DNA of 64,000 nt from Fibrobacter sp. (GTDB lineage: Bacteria; Fibrobacterota; Fibrobacteria; Fibrobacterales; Fibrobacteraceae): contig JAKSIM010000011.1 of the NCBI GenBank assembly GCA_024398845.1, forward strand, positions 1 to 64,000, given 5' to 3'. Within the stretch, counting starts at the first letter, position 1, and each line of letters opens with the position of its first letter. The notes under the pieces are model-generated. The model worked only from the letters and a program-made list of their open reading frames with translations, was not told the origin of the DNA and searched no databases. Of this stretch, positions 32,986 through 41,130 are shown piece after piece. The translations under genes were made by a program, and so were the position numbers.

Positions 32986-33690
32986 ATGATTAGCCCCGTA
33001 CGAAAGATGTTTGACGGCATCGCGAGCCGTTATGACTTTTTGAACCACTTTTTGAGTTGTGGCCAGGATGTGCTTTGGCGCAGGGCCTGCTGCCGAGAGT
33101 TGCGTGCCGTGAAACCGGGAAAGCGACTTTTGGATTTGTGCGGAGGTACGGGTGACTTTGCTGTAACTTACGAAAAGTTCAACGGGCGCCAGGATGTGGC
33201 GATTCTCGGGGATTTTTCGTACGGGATGCTTTGCGGGGCCGAGGGCAAGAAGACGAGTGCGGTTCCTGTGCAGCTCGATGCAATGAAGATGCCTTTTGCC
33301 GATGGGGCGTTTGACGTGGTGTTGAACGGATTTGGCATGCGGAACTTGCCTGATGCTTGCGCCGGGTTGAAGGAATCGGCACGGGTGCTTGCCGATGGCG
33401 GGTACTTGCAGATTCTGGAATTCTTTTCACCGCGGAACGCTTTTAACAAGTTCTTTTACAAGAAACTTGCCCCGCTATTTATCCCGGTGCTGGGTGCGTT
33501 TTTTAGCAAGCGGGAAGCATACGAATACTTGGTGAACTCCGTTCTCCGTTTTTTGCCGGTCGAAGACTTTGTGAAACTTGCCGAGAAGAACGGTTTTGAA
33601 CTTGTGCATGTGAAACCCTGCTTTTGGGGTGTCGCTTATCGCGTACTTTTGCGTCGTGTGAAAACAGTTTCGGAAGAGGTTGTGCCGTGA
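32986..33690 (+). CDS. menG: Demethylmenaquinone methyltransferase (UbiE/MenG family)
   Basis: A 234-residue SAM-dependent methyltransferase. The UbiE pattern is clear: VRKMFDGIASRYDFLNHFLS, SAM-binding LLDLCGGTGDFA, an acidic strand end GDFSYGML, and the family motif GFGMRNLPD. It adds the last methyl group to demethylmenaquinone. The stop overlaps the UbiX-like start by four bases (GTGA). Together with the next two genes it forms the late part of menaquinone synthesis; the early genes mqnB and mqnD lie 24 kb away. Confidence 0.93.
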   Translation: MISPVRKMFDGIASRYDFLNHFLSCGQDVLWRRACCRELRAVKPGKRLLDLCGGTGDFAVTYEKFNGRQDVAILGDFSYGMLCGAEGKKTSAVPVQLDAMKMPFADGAFDVVLNGFGMRNLPDACAGLKESARVLADGGYLQILEFFSPRNAFNKFFYKKLAPLFIPVLGAFFSKREAYEYLVNSVLRFLPVEDFVKLAEKNGFELVHVKPCFWGVAYRVLLRRVKTVSEEVVP

Positions 33691-34253
33691 GCCGCTTTAT
33701 TCTCGGGGTGACGGGGGCGAGCGGTTCCATTTATGCAACCCGCACTGCCATGCACTTAAAGCGCTTGGGGCATCACGTGACTGCGATTGTGACGGCGCCT
33801 GGCCGTGAGGTCATGGAATTCGAGGGCGAAACCCGGTTCCTTGATTTTTGCGATGTCGTTTGCAACGTCGGGGACTTTTTTGCGGAATGCGCCAGCGGAA
33901 GTGCCGATTACGCCGGCATGGCCGTGGTTCCCTGCTCCATGGGAACGCTTGGACGCATTGCGGCGGGAACCTCGGATAATTTGCTTGTGCGCGTTGCGGA
34001 TGTTTGCTTCAAGGAACATCGCCACCTGGTCATTGTGCCTCGCGAAATGCCGTACAACCTGATTCACATTGAGAATATGGAACGCGTGACGCGTGCTGGA
34101 GCTGTCGTGATTCCCGCTTCGCCGCAATTCTATAGCAAACCTGCGACAATCGAGGAACTCGTTGATACGGTGGTCGCAAAAATCCTGAAGCATTTGGGAA
34201 TTTCGCAGGAACAACTTGATGGCATCGTGAAGCGATGGAACCCGCCGGCATAA
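33687..34253 (+). CDS. UbiX-family flavin prenyltransferase
   Basis: A 188-residue flavoprotein-fold enzyme starting at GTG 33687, overlapping the methyltransferase stop. It has the N-terminal ILGVTGASGSIYA flavin loop, VVPCSMGTLGRIAAGTSDNLLVRVADV and the C-terminal PREMPYNLIHIENMERVTRAGAVVIPASPQFY, all UbiX/Pad1 signatures. It makes prenylated FMN for a UbiD-type decarboxylase. In futalosine organisms the UbiX and UbiD homologues (MqnM, MqnL) decarboxylate the naphthoate intermediate, and its neighbours support that role. No UbiD-type gene is in the window. Confidence 0.92.
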   Translation: MSRFILGVTGASGSIYATRTAMHLKRLGHHVTAIVTAPGREVMEFEGETRFLDFCDVVCNVGDFFAECASGSADYAGMAVVPCSMGTLGRIAAGTSDNLLVRVADVCFKEHRHLVIVPREMPYNLIHIENMERVTRAGAVVIPASPQFYSKPATIEELVDTVVAKILKHLGISQEQLDGIVKRWNPPA

Positions 34254-34283
34254 ACGCCGCCAACCACTAAATACTAACCACTT

Positions 34284-35177
34284 ATGTTTAAGAAGATTGT
34301 TGAATTCGGACATTTGGTGCGCTTTAGCCATTCGCTGTTTGCGCTTCCGTTTGCTCTCGGGGCCATGTGGGTCGCCGCGAATGGTTTTCGTGACATGGCT
34401 CCGCTCGAAATTGCACGCATTGTGCTTTTGATTCTCGCCTGCATGGTGACGGCTCGGAATAGCGCCATGAGCTTCAACCGGCTGGCCGATGCGAAGATTG
34501 ACGCCAAGAACCCGCGCACGGCGGGGCGACACTTGCCCGCGGGTAAACTGAAGCGCAGTTCCGTGATTGTCTTCCTTGTGCTGAACGGAATTGCCTTTGT
34601 GGCGTTCGCATGGCTTTTGCAGCCACTTGCTGGAATGCTCGCCTTCCCGGTGTGGTTCCTGTTGCTTTCGTATTCGCTGTGGAAGCGCTTTAGCTGCCTT
34701 TGCCATTGGTACTTGGGGTTTGCGACGGGCATGAGCCCGCTTGGCGCCTGGATTGCCATCCGTGGGGAATTTGCGGTGTTCCCGATTTTTCTCATGTTCA
34801 TCTTGATTTTGTGGATGGGCGGCTTTGACATCATTTACGCGACGCAGGACGAACAGATTGACCGCGAGCAGGGATTGCATTCCATCCCTGCGAAATACGG
34901 CCGCAAGCGTGCTTTGCAGATTGCTTTTTGGAGTCATGTGGCGATGCTCGCTCTTTGCGTGGGCTTTGGCGCCTTCTGGCACATGGGGTGGGTCTGGTGG
35001 ACTGTGACCGCCTTGATGAGTGCGTCCATTTTGTATTTGCACTTGTTCCGCAAGTCCGATGACCTTGATAAAATGAATCGCGACTTTTTTATTGCGAACG
35101 TCTCCGTGAGTGTCCTGGTGATGCTCGGCTTGATAGTTTGGATTTGCCTTGGAGGTGATGTCAATGCCCTTTACTAA
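34284..35177 (+). CDS. UbiA-family prenyltransferase, probable MqnP
   Basis: A 297-residue membrane protein with eight or nine helices. The two Asp-rich motifs are present: NRLADAKIDAKNPRT (about 64) and DIIYATQDEQIDRE (about 182). These bind the Mg-polyprenyl diphosphate. Homologues of this branch sit beside futalosine-pathway genes and attach the isoprenoid chain to 1,4-dihydroxy-6-naphthoate. A true UbiA would need a ubiquinone pathway, for which there is no sign. ACCACTAA-type repeat words lie in the 30-bp gap before it. The following small gene begins inside its last codons. Confidence 0.9.
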   Translation: MFKKIVEFGHLVRFSHSLFALPFALGAMWVAANGFRDMAPLEIARIVLLILACMVTARNSAMSFNRLADAKIDAKNPRTAGRHLPAGKLKRSSVIVFLVLNGIAFVAFAWLLQPLAGMLAFPVWFLLLSYSLWKRFSCLCHWYLGFATGMSPLGAWIAIRGEFAVFPIFLMFILILWMGGFDIIYATQDEQIDREQGLHSIPAKYGRKRALQIAFWSHVAMLALCVGFGAFWHMGWVWWTVTALMSASILYLHLFRKSDDLDKMNRDFFIANVSVSVLVMLGLIVWICLGGDVNALY

Positions 35178-35382
35178 CAAGAATTTTACGACCGAGGACA
35201 AGGTCAAGATGTTTCAGCAGATGGGTTCCGTGGCTGCTGTGATTGCGCTTGCGCTCATCATTTTTATTGAGTCCGGCAAGGCGGGCGAGTACGAGCACAT
35301 GGCCGACATGGGCCTTACCGCAATGATTGTGGTGCTCGCCGTTTCTCTTATTGGCAGCATGTACTTCAAGCGAAAGCTTTAA
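35164..35382 (+). CDS. Small two-helix membrane protein
   Basis: A 72-residue protein with two predicted membrane helices (GSVAAVIALALIIFIE and MGLTAMIVVLAVSLIGSMYF) and a charged N-terminus (TNKNFTTEDKVKMFQQ). No family is recognised. GGAGG lies eight bases before the ATG at 35164, inside the UbiA-like gene, giving a 14-base overlap, so the two are translationally linked. A helper of quinone synthesis or of the prenyltransferase is possible but is inference from position only. Confidence 0.65.
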   Translation: MPFTNKNFTTEDKVKMFQQMGSVAAVIALALIIFIESGKAGEYEHMADMGLTAMIVVLAVSLIGSMYFKRKL

Positions 35383-35415
35383 CGACTTGCCTGCGCGAAG
35401 ATATTTGTGAATCCA

Positions 35416-36351
35416 TCAGATTTCGAGGTCGGCGGAATAGACCGTTTGGATTTCGCCATCGTCGGTTTTGAACAGTAAACTTCCGTCGGGCTGCATATCT
35501 AAAATGCAGCCTGACTTTTTTGTAACGCCTTCGTGGGCGGCGGAGTTGTCGTGGCGTTCGCGGTTTTCGTCTGTGCAATGATTGTTCACGATAATGGTCC
35601 CGCGGGCTCCGATGAACTGGTCCATTTTGCGCCAGGCTTCGACCCAGGGCGAAAGGCCGAAGGCCTTGAATTGGCCGATGGCGCGTTCAAGGCTTGCAAC
35701 GAGTGCTTGCAAGAGTTTTTCGCGGTTGATTTTGCAACCGATGATTTCCTTGAGCGTGGTGACGCTGCGGTTTAAAAACGCATAGTCGGAGGCGTTTCCG
35801 TTGACGTTGATGCCAACGCCCATATTGAGGGCGGGCACGGGCTTTGAACTGATGTCGCTGCAGCTTTCTCCGCCGAGGGAGCCGCTTTTAGCAGGAACAA
35901 AGACGATTTCGGCGAGGATTCCACAGAACTTGCTTTTGCCGTACAAAATGTCGTTTGGCCACTTGACCGTGATTTGCGGGGCTTGCTCTATTCCCGTAGC
36001 TTGCGCTGTATTTTGAGATTGTTCTTTTTGTAGACTTCTGAATACTTCTGCAAATGTCAGTGCCGCCACTTGCGTGATTTGTGCAAAGCGATTTTGCGGA
36101 ATTCCCTCTAGCGGAATGAGAATGTTGAAGTAGAGGTTCTTGCCGGCGGGGGAGGCCCAAGTGCGATCGTGACGTCCATGACCACAACTTTGTTGATCTG
36201 CGACAATAAGAGTGCCTGGCTGGATTAATCCGTGAATGGCAGCTCCTTTCATGTACAAATGCGTGCTTTCAATTGATTGAAAAATCTGTGCCGGGACGTT
36301 GTTGAATCCCCTCAGATTCCAATTTGTTAATTTTGACTCTGCAGAAAACAT
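35416..36351 (-). CDS. birA: Biotin--[acetyl-CoA-carboxylase] ligase
   Basis: A 311-residue protein with the biotin-protein ligase core: ESTHLYMKG, DQQSCGHGRHDRTWASPAGKN (biotin/ATP loop), VKWPNDILYGKSKFCGILAE and GVGINVNG. The loop is usually GRGRxGRxW; here it reads GHGRHDRTW, so one Gly is Asp. No DNA-binding HTH precedes it, so it is a monofunctional ligase and not a repressor. A Gln-rich insertion (about 110-125) is unusual. The C-terminal SH3-like cap ends ADLEI. It converges with the small membrane protein gene. Confidence 0.9.
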   Translation of the reverse strand: MFSAESKLTNWNLRGFNNVPAQIFQSIESTHLYMKGAAIHGLIQPGTLIVADQQSCGHGRHDRTWASPAGKNLYFNILIPLEGIPQNRFAQITQVAALTFAEVFRSLQKEQSQNTAQATGIEQAPQITVKWPNDILYGKSKFCGILAEIVFVPAKSGSLGGESCSDISSKPVPALNMGVGINVNGNASDYAFLNRSVTTLKEIIGCKINREKLLQALVASLERAIGQFKAFGLSPWVEAWRKMDQFIGARGTIIVNNHCTDENRERHDNSAAHEGVTKKSGCILDMQPDGSLLFKTDDGEIQTVYSADLEI

Positions 36352-36359
36352 GATTCCGC

Positions 36360-36806
36360 TTAATTTTCGTCTTCTTGCTGTTCTTGTAATTCCTTGAGCG
36401 CTTCTTCGGGGAATATTGCAAAGAATTCGTGCTTGCGGTCTTCGAATAGCTGCAGCATGCGTTCTTGCTCGAACTGCTCGCGGTCAATGTTTTGCATAAA
36501 GAATTCGTCGCGTGCAAAATCACGCGTAGTCATCATCTTCTTCATGTCTTCGGAGAGGTCCACGTCGTCCCACAGAATGTAGTAGGATTGTACGTCCAAA
36601 CTTCCAAAGATGTCCACATTCAAAAACACTTTGTTGCTTTGGCTTGAGTCTACTAACTCAACTTTCGATTCTCGCTTTTCGGGGCGGAATATTTGAGCGT
36701 CGCTGACAGGCTGAGAAAGGTCGGCCGATTCCTGCGCGAAAACCGCGGAAGCCATCAATGCGACCCCTGCAATCAATAGTGAAGTTGTTAAATCCTTAAA
36801 CACCAT
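36360..36806 (-). CDS. Small secreted acidic protein of unknown function
   Basis: A 148-residue protein. The signal peptide MVFKDLTTSLLIAGVALMASAVFA has a plausible cleavage before QESADL. The mature part is acidic and helical at the end (EEALKELQEQQEDEN). No family is recognised. The ATG at 36806 is chosen for the signal peptide; an upstream in-frame start at 36866 lies in AT-rich sequence. There is no ribosome site; TATATT (minus strand, 36813-36818) lies exactly six bases upstream. birA follows eight bases downstream and may be co-transcribed. Confidence 0.7.
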   Translation of the reverse strand: MVFKDLTTSLLIAGVALMASAVFAQESADLSQPVSDAQIFRPEKRESKVELVDSSQSNKVFLNVDIFGSLDVQSYYILWDDVDLSEDMKKMMTTRDFARDEFFMQNIDREQFEQERMLQLFEDRKHEFFAIFPEEALKELQEQQEDEN

Positions 36807-36864
36807 GCTAATAATATAGATTTCAACTGTAAAGAAAAGTAGTGCTTTGCAAAAGTGTGTGAGC

Positions 36865-36902
36865 AAAAATCCCCATTTTGGTCATAAAAATGGGGATTTT
36901 TA
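36865..36902. terminator. Bidirectional hairpin after tsaD
   Basis: AAAATCCCCATTTT pairs with AAAATGGGGATTTT around GGTCAT. It ends the minus-strand ybbR-tsaD unit and separates it from the next minus-strand gene. Confidence 0.85.
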
Positions 36903-36905
36903 TGG

Positions 36906-37910
36906 CTAAGCGAGGGGCATCCAGGGCTTTACAACGTCAATGGAGGTCAGTTTGTTCTGTTTAACCCTCCGAATGGCTGCTGCCGCAATCATGGCGCCGT
37001 TGTCGGTGCTGAGGCTCCTGTCTGGGACGCAAAAACGAATCCCGTGCTTGTCGCAGTAATCCTGCAGGCGCGTGCGGAGCCAGGAATTGGCGCTTACGCC
37101 TCCGCCCATGACAAGAGTTTTCATTTTTGTCTTCTTGAGGGCGTTTACTGTTTTGCTGACGAGGCTTCCTACAATGGCATCTTCGAGAGAGGCGCAAATG
37201 TCGCCAAGATTTTGCTGGATGAATTCCGGATCGTGCGTTTCAGTATAGCGGAGAACGGCGGTCTTTAAACCGCTGAACGAGAATTCGCAGTTGTCGTGCG
37301 TGTTGAGGGCGCGTGGAAATTCTACGAATTTGCGGTTGCCGTCTTTACCGAGGCGACTGATGGTGGCGCCTGCGGGATACTTGAGCCCGAGGAGCTTGCC
37401 GCATTTGTCGAATGCTTCACCGGCGGCGTCGTCGCGAGTGCGACCAATGCTTGTGTACTTAAAGCCCGGTTCTTCCATGACGAGCTCCGTGTGTCCGCCC
37501 GAAACGGTGAGCGTAAGGAACGGCGGTTCAATGTCCGGGTTGCTGAGCCAGGCGGCTGCAAGGTGGCCTTCAAGGTGGTTGATGCCGTAGGCCGGGATTT
37601 GTAAATCGCGGGCGAGACCCTTGGCAAAACTAGCTCCTACAAGAAGTGGTCCCATGAGGCCCGGCCCCGTAGTAAAGGCGATTGCGTCAATGTCCGTAAG
37701 TTTGATGCCGGCTTCTTTAACGGCGGCTTCTGCAATGGGGGCGATTTTTTGAAGGTGGGCGCGAGCTGCAATTTCGGGAACGACTCCTCCGTAAAGGGCG
37801 TGTTCGTCGATTTGGCTGTAGAGCGGATTCGAGAGAACCTTGAGGGGTTCGTCTTGCAAAACGGCGCAGGCGGTCTCGTCGCAACTAGATTCAATGCCAA
37901 GCCAAATCAT
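36906..37910 (-). CDS. tsaD: tRNA N6-adenosine threonylcarbamoyltransferase
   Basis: A 334-residue Kae1/TsaD protein. The ASKHA fold and metal-site motifs are intact: LGIESSCDETACAV, the HLEGHLAAAW metal His pair (about 112-116), LTVSGGHTEL, DDAAGEAFDK and GGGVSANSWLR. With TsaB and TsaE it puts threonylcarbamoyl on A37 of ANN-decoding tRNAs. The start overlaps the ybbR stop by four bases, so it is downstream in a two-gene unit. Confidence 0.96.
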   Translation of the reverse strand: MIWLGIESSCDETACAVLQDEPLKVLSNPLYSQIDEHALYGGVVPEIAARAHLQKIAPIAEAAVKEAGIKLTDIDAIAFTTGPGLMGPLLVGASFAKGLARDLQIPAYGINHLEGHLAAAWLSNPDIEPPFLTLTVSGGHTELVMEEPGFKYTSIGRTRDDAAGEAFDKCGKLLGLKYPAGATISRLGKDGNRKFVEFPRALNTHDNCEFSFSGLKTAVLRYTETHDPEFIQQNLGDICASLEDAIVGSLVSKTVNALKKTKMKTLVMGGGVSANSWLRTRLQDYCDKHGIRFCVPDRSLSTDNGAMIAAAAIRRVKQNKLTSIDVVKPWMPLA

Positions 37911-38944
37911 TCTTCGTCATCCTCCTCGTCTTCTTCTTCGCCATAGTCTTCGTTTGTTTTTACAACATCTTTTGCGGGCTTGATTTCTTTCTTTACGAGT
38001 GCAACTTTGTCTGGAATGACTTCAACAGCTTTTATCGACATGTCTCGATTAATTTTTGGGTCAAGAACCATTTTGATTGTCGGCGTCAAACTGTCCACAT
38101 CTTCGATGGCAAAGCGGTTGAACTCAATAAAGAGATTAAGGTCCTTGGTTGAAATGGAGTCCAGAATATGTTCGCCGCCAGTGATTTTAACAGTAAGTGT
38201 ATCGGGGACCAACTTATAGGCGGCTTTGTCGTAACGTCCAATGAGCTGTACAGGAATTTTAGTGAATTCCTTGCTGGCTACTTTTTGAATGTCTACGTCA
38301 ATGACAATGCTGGAATCACTAGGTTGTACGTAGGCTGGAATCATGTCGAAGTTCAGTGGAATAGAATATTTTTGGCTGGACTTGAGCGTGTCGAAACTGA
38401 CAGAATCCGTGGGAATTTCAAAAATGCGGGTGATGGCGTTGCGTGCACCAGATACAGTGACAAAATTTGGGGAAAGTTTGGGCTCGTCGGTCATAATGTA
38501 GCCGGCTTGCGTATTGAACGTGACGTTGGAGTGAATGGGAATGTTGCGTTCAATTCTCGTATCCAGTTCCAGGTCAACAAAAAGGAGTTGGTTGTCAGGT
38601 TCAATGAACTTGATGTTCGGGAATCCCGTTGCAATGAAGTTCTTGGCAAAAATGTGTTTGCGGGATGAACCCAGTTCGGCATCCTGCAAATCAAGGACAA
38701 TGGAGGCGACGGTCGTGTCTCCGTTCTTGATGCGGTTGCGCATACGCATCAGGTCAAAAGCGGGCCCTTCGACAGAGATGTTGATTGTCTGTGGAGGCTT
38801 GGAGGCGATGGCCAACATTTCGGGAAGCTTTACCAGTCGAACGGGAACGTCCAGAGTCAGTTGGAACGTGCTCAGGGACATAACGTACAGCCATAGTGCA
38901 ATGGCAAAGATAAATGCGGTAATCTTTAATCCGATGTGTTTCAT
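37907..38944 (-). CDS. YbbR-domain protein (CdaR-like)
   Basis: A 345-residue protein with one N-terminal membrane helix (about 8-28; LKITAFIFAIALWLYVMSL) and then tandem YbbR-like beta domains facing the periplasm (VPVRLVKLPEML ... INISVEGPAFDLMRMRN ... VTVSGARNAITRI). A Lys/Glu-rich acidic tail follows (YGEEEDEEDDEE). In Firmicutes such proteins regulate the diadenylate cyclase CdaA; no cyclase gene is adjacent here. ATG 38944 is chosen to place the helix at the N-terminus. It is divergent from ftsX with a 45-base gap. Confidence 0.85.
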   Translation of the reverse strand: MKHIGLKITAFIFAIALWLYVMSLSTFQLTLDVPVRLVKLPEMLAIASKPPQTINISVEGPAFDLMRMRNRIKNGDTTVASIVLDLQDAELGSSRKHIFAKNFIATGFPNIKFIEPDNQLLFVDLELDTRIERNIPIHSNVTFNTQAGYIMTDEPKLSPNFVTVSGARNAITRIFEIPTDSVSFDTLKSSQKYSIPLNFDMIPAYVQPSDSSIVIDVDIQKVASKEFTKIPVQLIGRYDKAAYKLVPDTLTVKITGGEHILDSISTKDLNLFIEFNRFAIEDVDSLTPTIKMVLDPKINRDMSIKAVEVIPDKVALVKKEIKPAKDVVKTNEDYGEEEDEEDDEE

Positions 38945-38977
38945 AAGCGCCCTGTAAAGAACAACTACAAAAATAAT

Positions 38978-38983
38978 TATATT
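38978..38983 (+). promoter_or_regulatory. Candidate -10 hexamer for ftsX, six bases before the start codon
   Basis: TATATT, then six bases, then the GTG of ftsX at 38990. No -35 match is evident and no ribosome site lies between. The same arrangement precedes the genes at 21994 and 36806. Confidence 0.4.
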
Positions 38984-38989
38984 CGGGTC

Positions 38990-39877
38990 GTGTTCGGACA
39001 ATTAGGCTACTTAATTCTTGAATCTTTCCGTGGATGGAAACAGCAGCGGACGGTTATTTTGCCGTCGCTTATTACGATTTTCTTGTGTTCGCTGCTGTTG
39101 GCGGCTTCTTTGACAACTTTGGGGGGCGTGATGCGAGTCCTCTCGACCGAAAAGAAGCTTTATACGATAGAGGCTTTTTTGCCGGGAGAACTTCCGCAGG
39201 ATTCGCTCAAGGTTATCAAAAAACAGATTGAACGGGCGAAGCATGTTGAATCTATTGAGTTCATCAGTGCGGATTCTGCCTTGGCTGATTTTCGTGCGCA
39301 CTTCAGCGGAGAAATGCTTGACCTTGTAGAAGGGAACCCCATCCCTCCGTTTTTCCGCATCAAGCTGGATGAAAAAAGCCAGAATCCTGTGGACTTGGTG
39401 GAAACTCGTGACTTTTTAATGAGAAGTGAATTTTTTGAAGAAGTGCAGGCACCGGTGGATTGGGTCGAGAAGATTGCTTCATGGAAATTCAAAATGGTGT
39501 TTTGGCCCATTTGTTTGAGTATCCTTTTGCTTGTGACGTTGTCATTAATTATTTGTAATTCCGTTCGCTTGTCGCTATTGAACAGAAAGTTGTTGGTCGA
39601 GAATATGAAGTATGCTGGCGGAAGCTATGCCTTTATTGAATTTCCGTTTGTGCTGGAAGGCTTAATGCAGGGCGTTCTAGGCAGTGGCCTTGCGGTTGTC
39701 TTTTTAGCGGTTGTTGTGAATTCCGTATCTGAGGCGATTCCTATAGTTGAAACGTACCTGGGTGGATTTGGCCTTATGTTTACCCTTGTGGTTATTTTGG
39801 TGGGATTACTCTCGGCATATTTCAGTTTCCGCACGGTTCGTGGATTCTTGCTTGCCAAACGCAATGAACAGGATTAA
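38990..39877 (+). CDS. ftsX: Cell-division protein FtsX
   Basis: A 295-residue protein with the FtsX layout: a helix near the N-terminus (ILPSLITIFLCSLLLAASL), a periplasmic domain (DLVEGNPIPPFFRIKL is the conserved ENPLP-type segment), and three C-terminal helices (SILLLVTLSLIICNSVRLSLL ... FTLVVILVGLLSAYFSF). FtsX and the ATPase FtsE control peptidoglycan hydrolases at the septum through EnvC-type proteins. Here ftsX is followed two bases later by an envC-like gene, but ftsE is not adjacent. GTG 38990 is the likely start. Confidence 0.9.
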   Translation: MFGQLGYLILESFRGWKQQRTVILPSLITIFLCSLLLAASLTTLGGVMRVLSTEKKLYTIEAFLPGELPQDSLKVIKKQIERAKHVESIEFISADSALADFRAHFSGEMLDLVEGNPIPPFFRIKLDEKSQNPVDLVETRDFLMRSEFFEEVQAPVDWVEKIASWKFKMVFWPICLSILLLVTLSLIICNSVRLSLLNRKLLVENMKYAGGSYAFIEFPFVLEGLMQGVLGSGLAVVFLAVVVNSVSEAIPIVETYLGGFGLMFTLVVILVGLLSAYFSFRTVRGFLLAKRNEQD

Positions 39878-39879
39878 CA

Positions 39880-41130
39880 ATGCGTTTGCTTGCGGTTCGT
39901 TTACTTGCGTTTGTCTTGTGCTTGTTTGTGGGGCTGTCTGTCGCTGCCCCCAAAAAAACGGATGCGCAAATCAAGGAACAAAAGACTGCTCTAAAAAAAC
40001 TCGAAAACGACCTTGCCAAAAAACGCAAGGAACTGGCACAACTGGAGAACGAAGAAAAGGGTGTGCTGAATACCATTTCGTTGTTGGACCAGAACCTGAA
40101 CCAAACAAGAAATTATATCAGTGAACTTTCCAAGAGCGAAGCGATGGTTCATCGGGCCCTTGAAGAATTGTCTCGCGATATTGATTCCCTGGATTCAAAG
40201 ATTCAGTTGCGTAAAAAGGCAATGGAACGTCGCATTCGTACGTTGTATGTAAATGGCCGTAATAGCGAAGCCCGTGCTTTGTACTCGTTGCTGGTAAGCG
40301 AGAGCAACCCTGAAAGACAAGCTTATTGGGTCCATCGTGTTCTTTACCAGGATAAGGAGGAAGTGGAAACGCTAACGCGAATGGTCAAGGAACGCGACGA
40401 AAAGAAACTGCAGCAGACCGAACACTTGGCGGACCTTTCTAGTATGCGTACAAAAAAAGCTGCCGAAGAAAAGGGACTTGTTTCGCAGATGAGTGGGCAA
40501 GCGCAAATGCTCCAAAGTTTAAAGCAAGATAAAGCGATGCAACGTCGTGCCTTGGAGGAATTTGAACGAAATCAAAAGACCATGTTGGCTTTGATTAAAA
40601 AGTTAGAGCAAAAGCGCAAAAAAGAAATCGAAGAGGCGAAGAAGGCCGAGAAGGCTCGTAAGTCTAAGGGTAAGGGCAAAGGTAAAACGAAGGAACCCGA
40701 AGTTACGAAACCCAAAAAGACAATTGCGTCATCGGTCAAGGGACCCAAGTGCATGCCTCTAGAAGGTCCTGTCATTAGCCAATATGGATTGCAGGAACAC
40801 CCGGTATTGCACATTGCTACGCGTAACCTAGGTGTAGAAATTCGTGGTAAGCGTGGAGGGTCTGTTCGTGCCGCCGCTGCCGGTACGGTGGTCATGGTTT
40901 CTGAAATTGATGGTAGAGGGCCGTCCGTGATTATTGAACACGAGGGTGGAACCTATTCTGTGTACGGTCATCTTCGCTCAATTCGCGTTCAAGAGGGCAA
41001 GGATGTCCGTAATTGCGAAGAAATTGGCGAGGTGGGAGATATTGCAAGCCTAAATGGAATTAAATTGTACTTTCAAGTTAGCGAAGGAACTCAAACAGTC
41101 GATCCGCTTGAATGGTTGAAGTTAAAATGA
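39880..41130 (+). CDS. envC: EnvC-like murein hydrolase activator (degenerate LytM domain)
   Basis: A 416-residue exported protein. The signal peptide is followed by a long coiled coil (about 25-260; KKLENDLAKKRKELAQLENEE), a Lys-rich linker (KSKGKGKGKTKEPEV) and a C-terminal LytM/M23-type domain (about 300-416). The metal ligands of active M23 peptidases are lost: the HxGxD region reads TRNLGVEI and the HxH site reads KLYFQV. This matches EnvC and NlpD, which switch on amidases and do not cut peptidoglycan. Adjacency to ftsX supports this. Its stop overlaps the holB start (ATGA). Confidence 0.88.
   Translation: MRLLAVRLLAFVLCLFVGLSVAAPKKTDAQIKEQKTALKKLENDLAKKRKELAQLENEEKGVLNTISLLDQNLNQTRNYISELSKSEAMVHRALEELSRDIDSLDSKIQLRKKAMERRIRTLYVNGRNSEARALYSLLVSESNPERQAYWVHRVLYQDKEEVETLTRMVKERDEKKLQQTEHLADLSSMRTKKAAEEKGLVSQMSGQAQMLQSLKQDKAMQRRALEEFERNQKTMLALIKKLEQKRKKEIEEAKKAEKARKSKGKGKGKTKEPEVTKPKKTIASSVKGPKCMPLEGPVISQYGLQEHPVLHIATRNLGVEIRGKRGGSVRAAAAGTVVMVSEIDGRGPSVIIEHEGGTYSVYGHLRSIRVQEGKDVRNCEEIGEVGDIASLNGIKLYFQVSEGTQTVDPLEWLKLK

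Noticed and set aside
33756-35207. 483-codon minus-strand frame across the UbiX/UbiA-like genes
   Set aside because: It spans two well-supported genes and their gap; composition is His/Arg-rich without domains.
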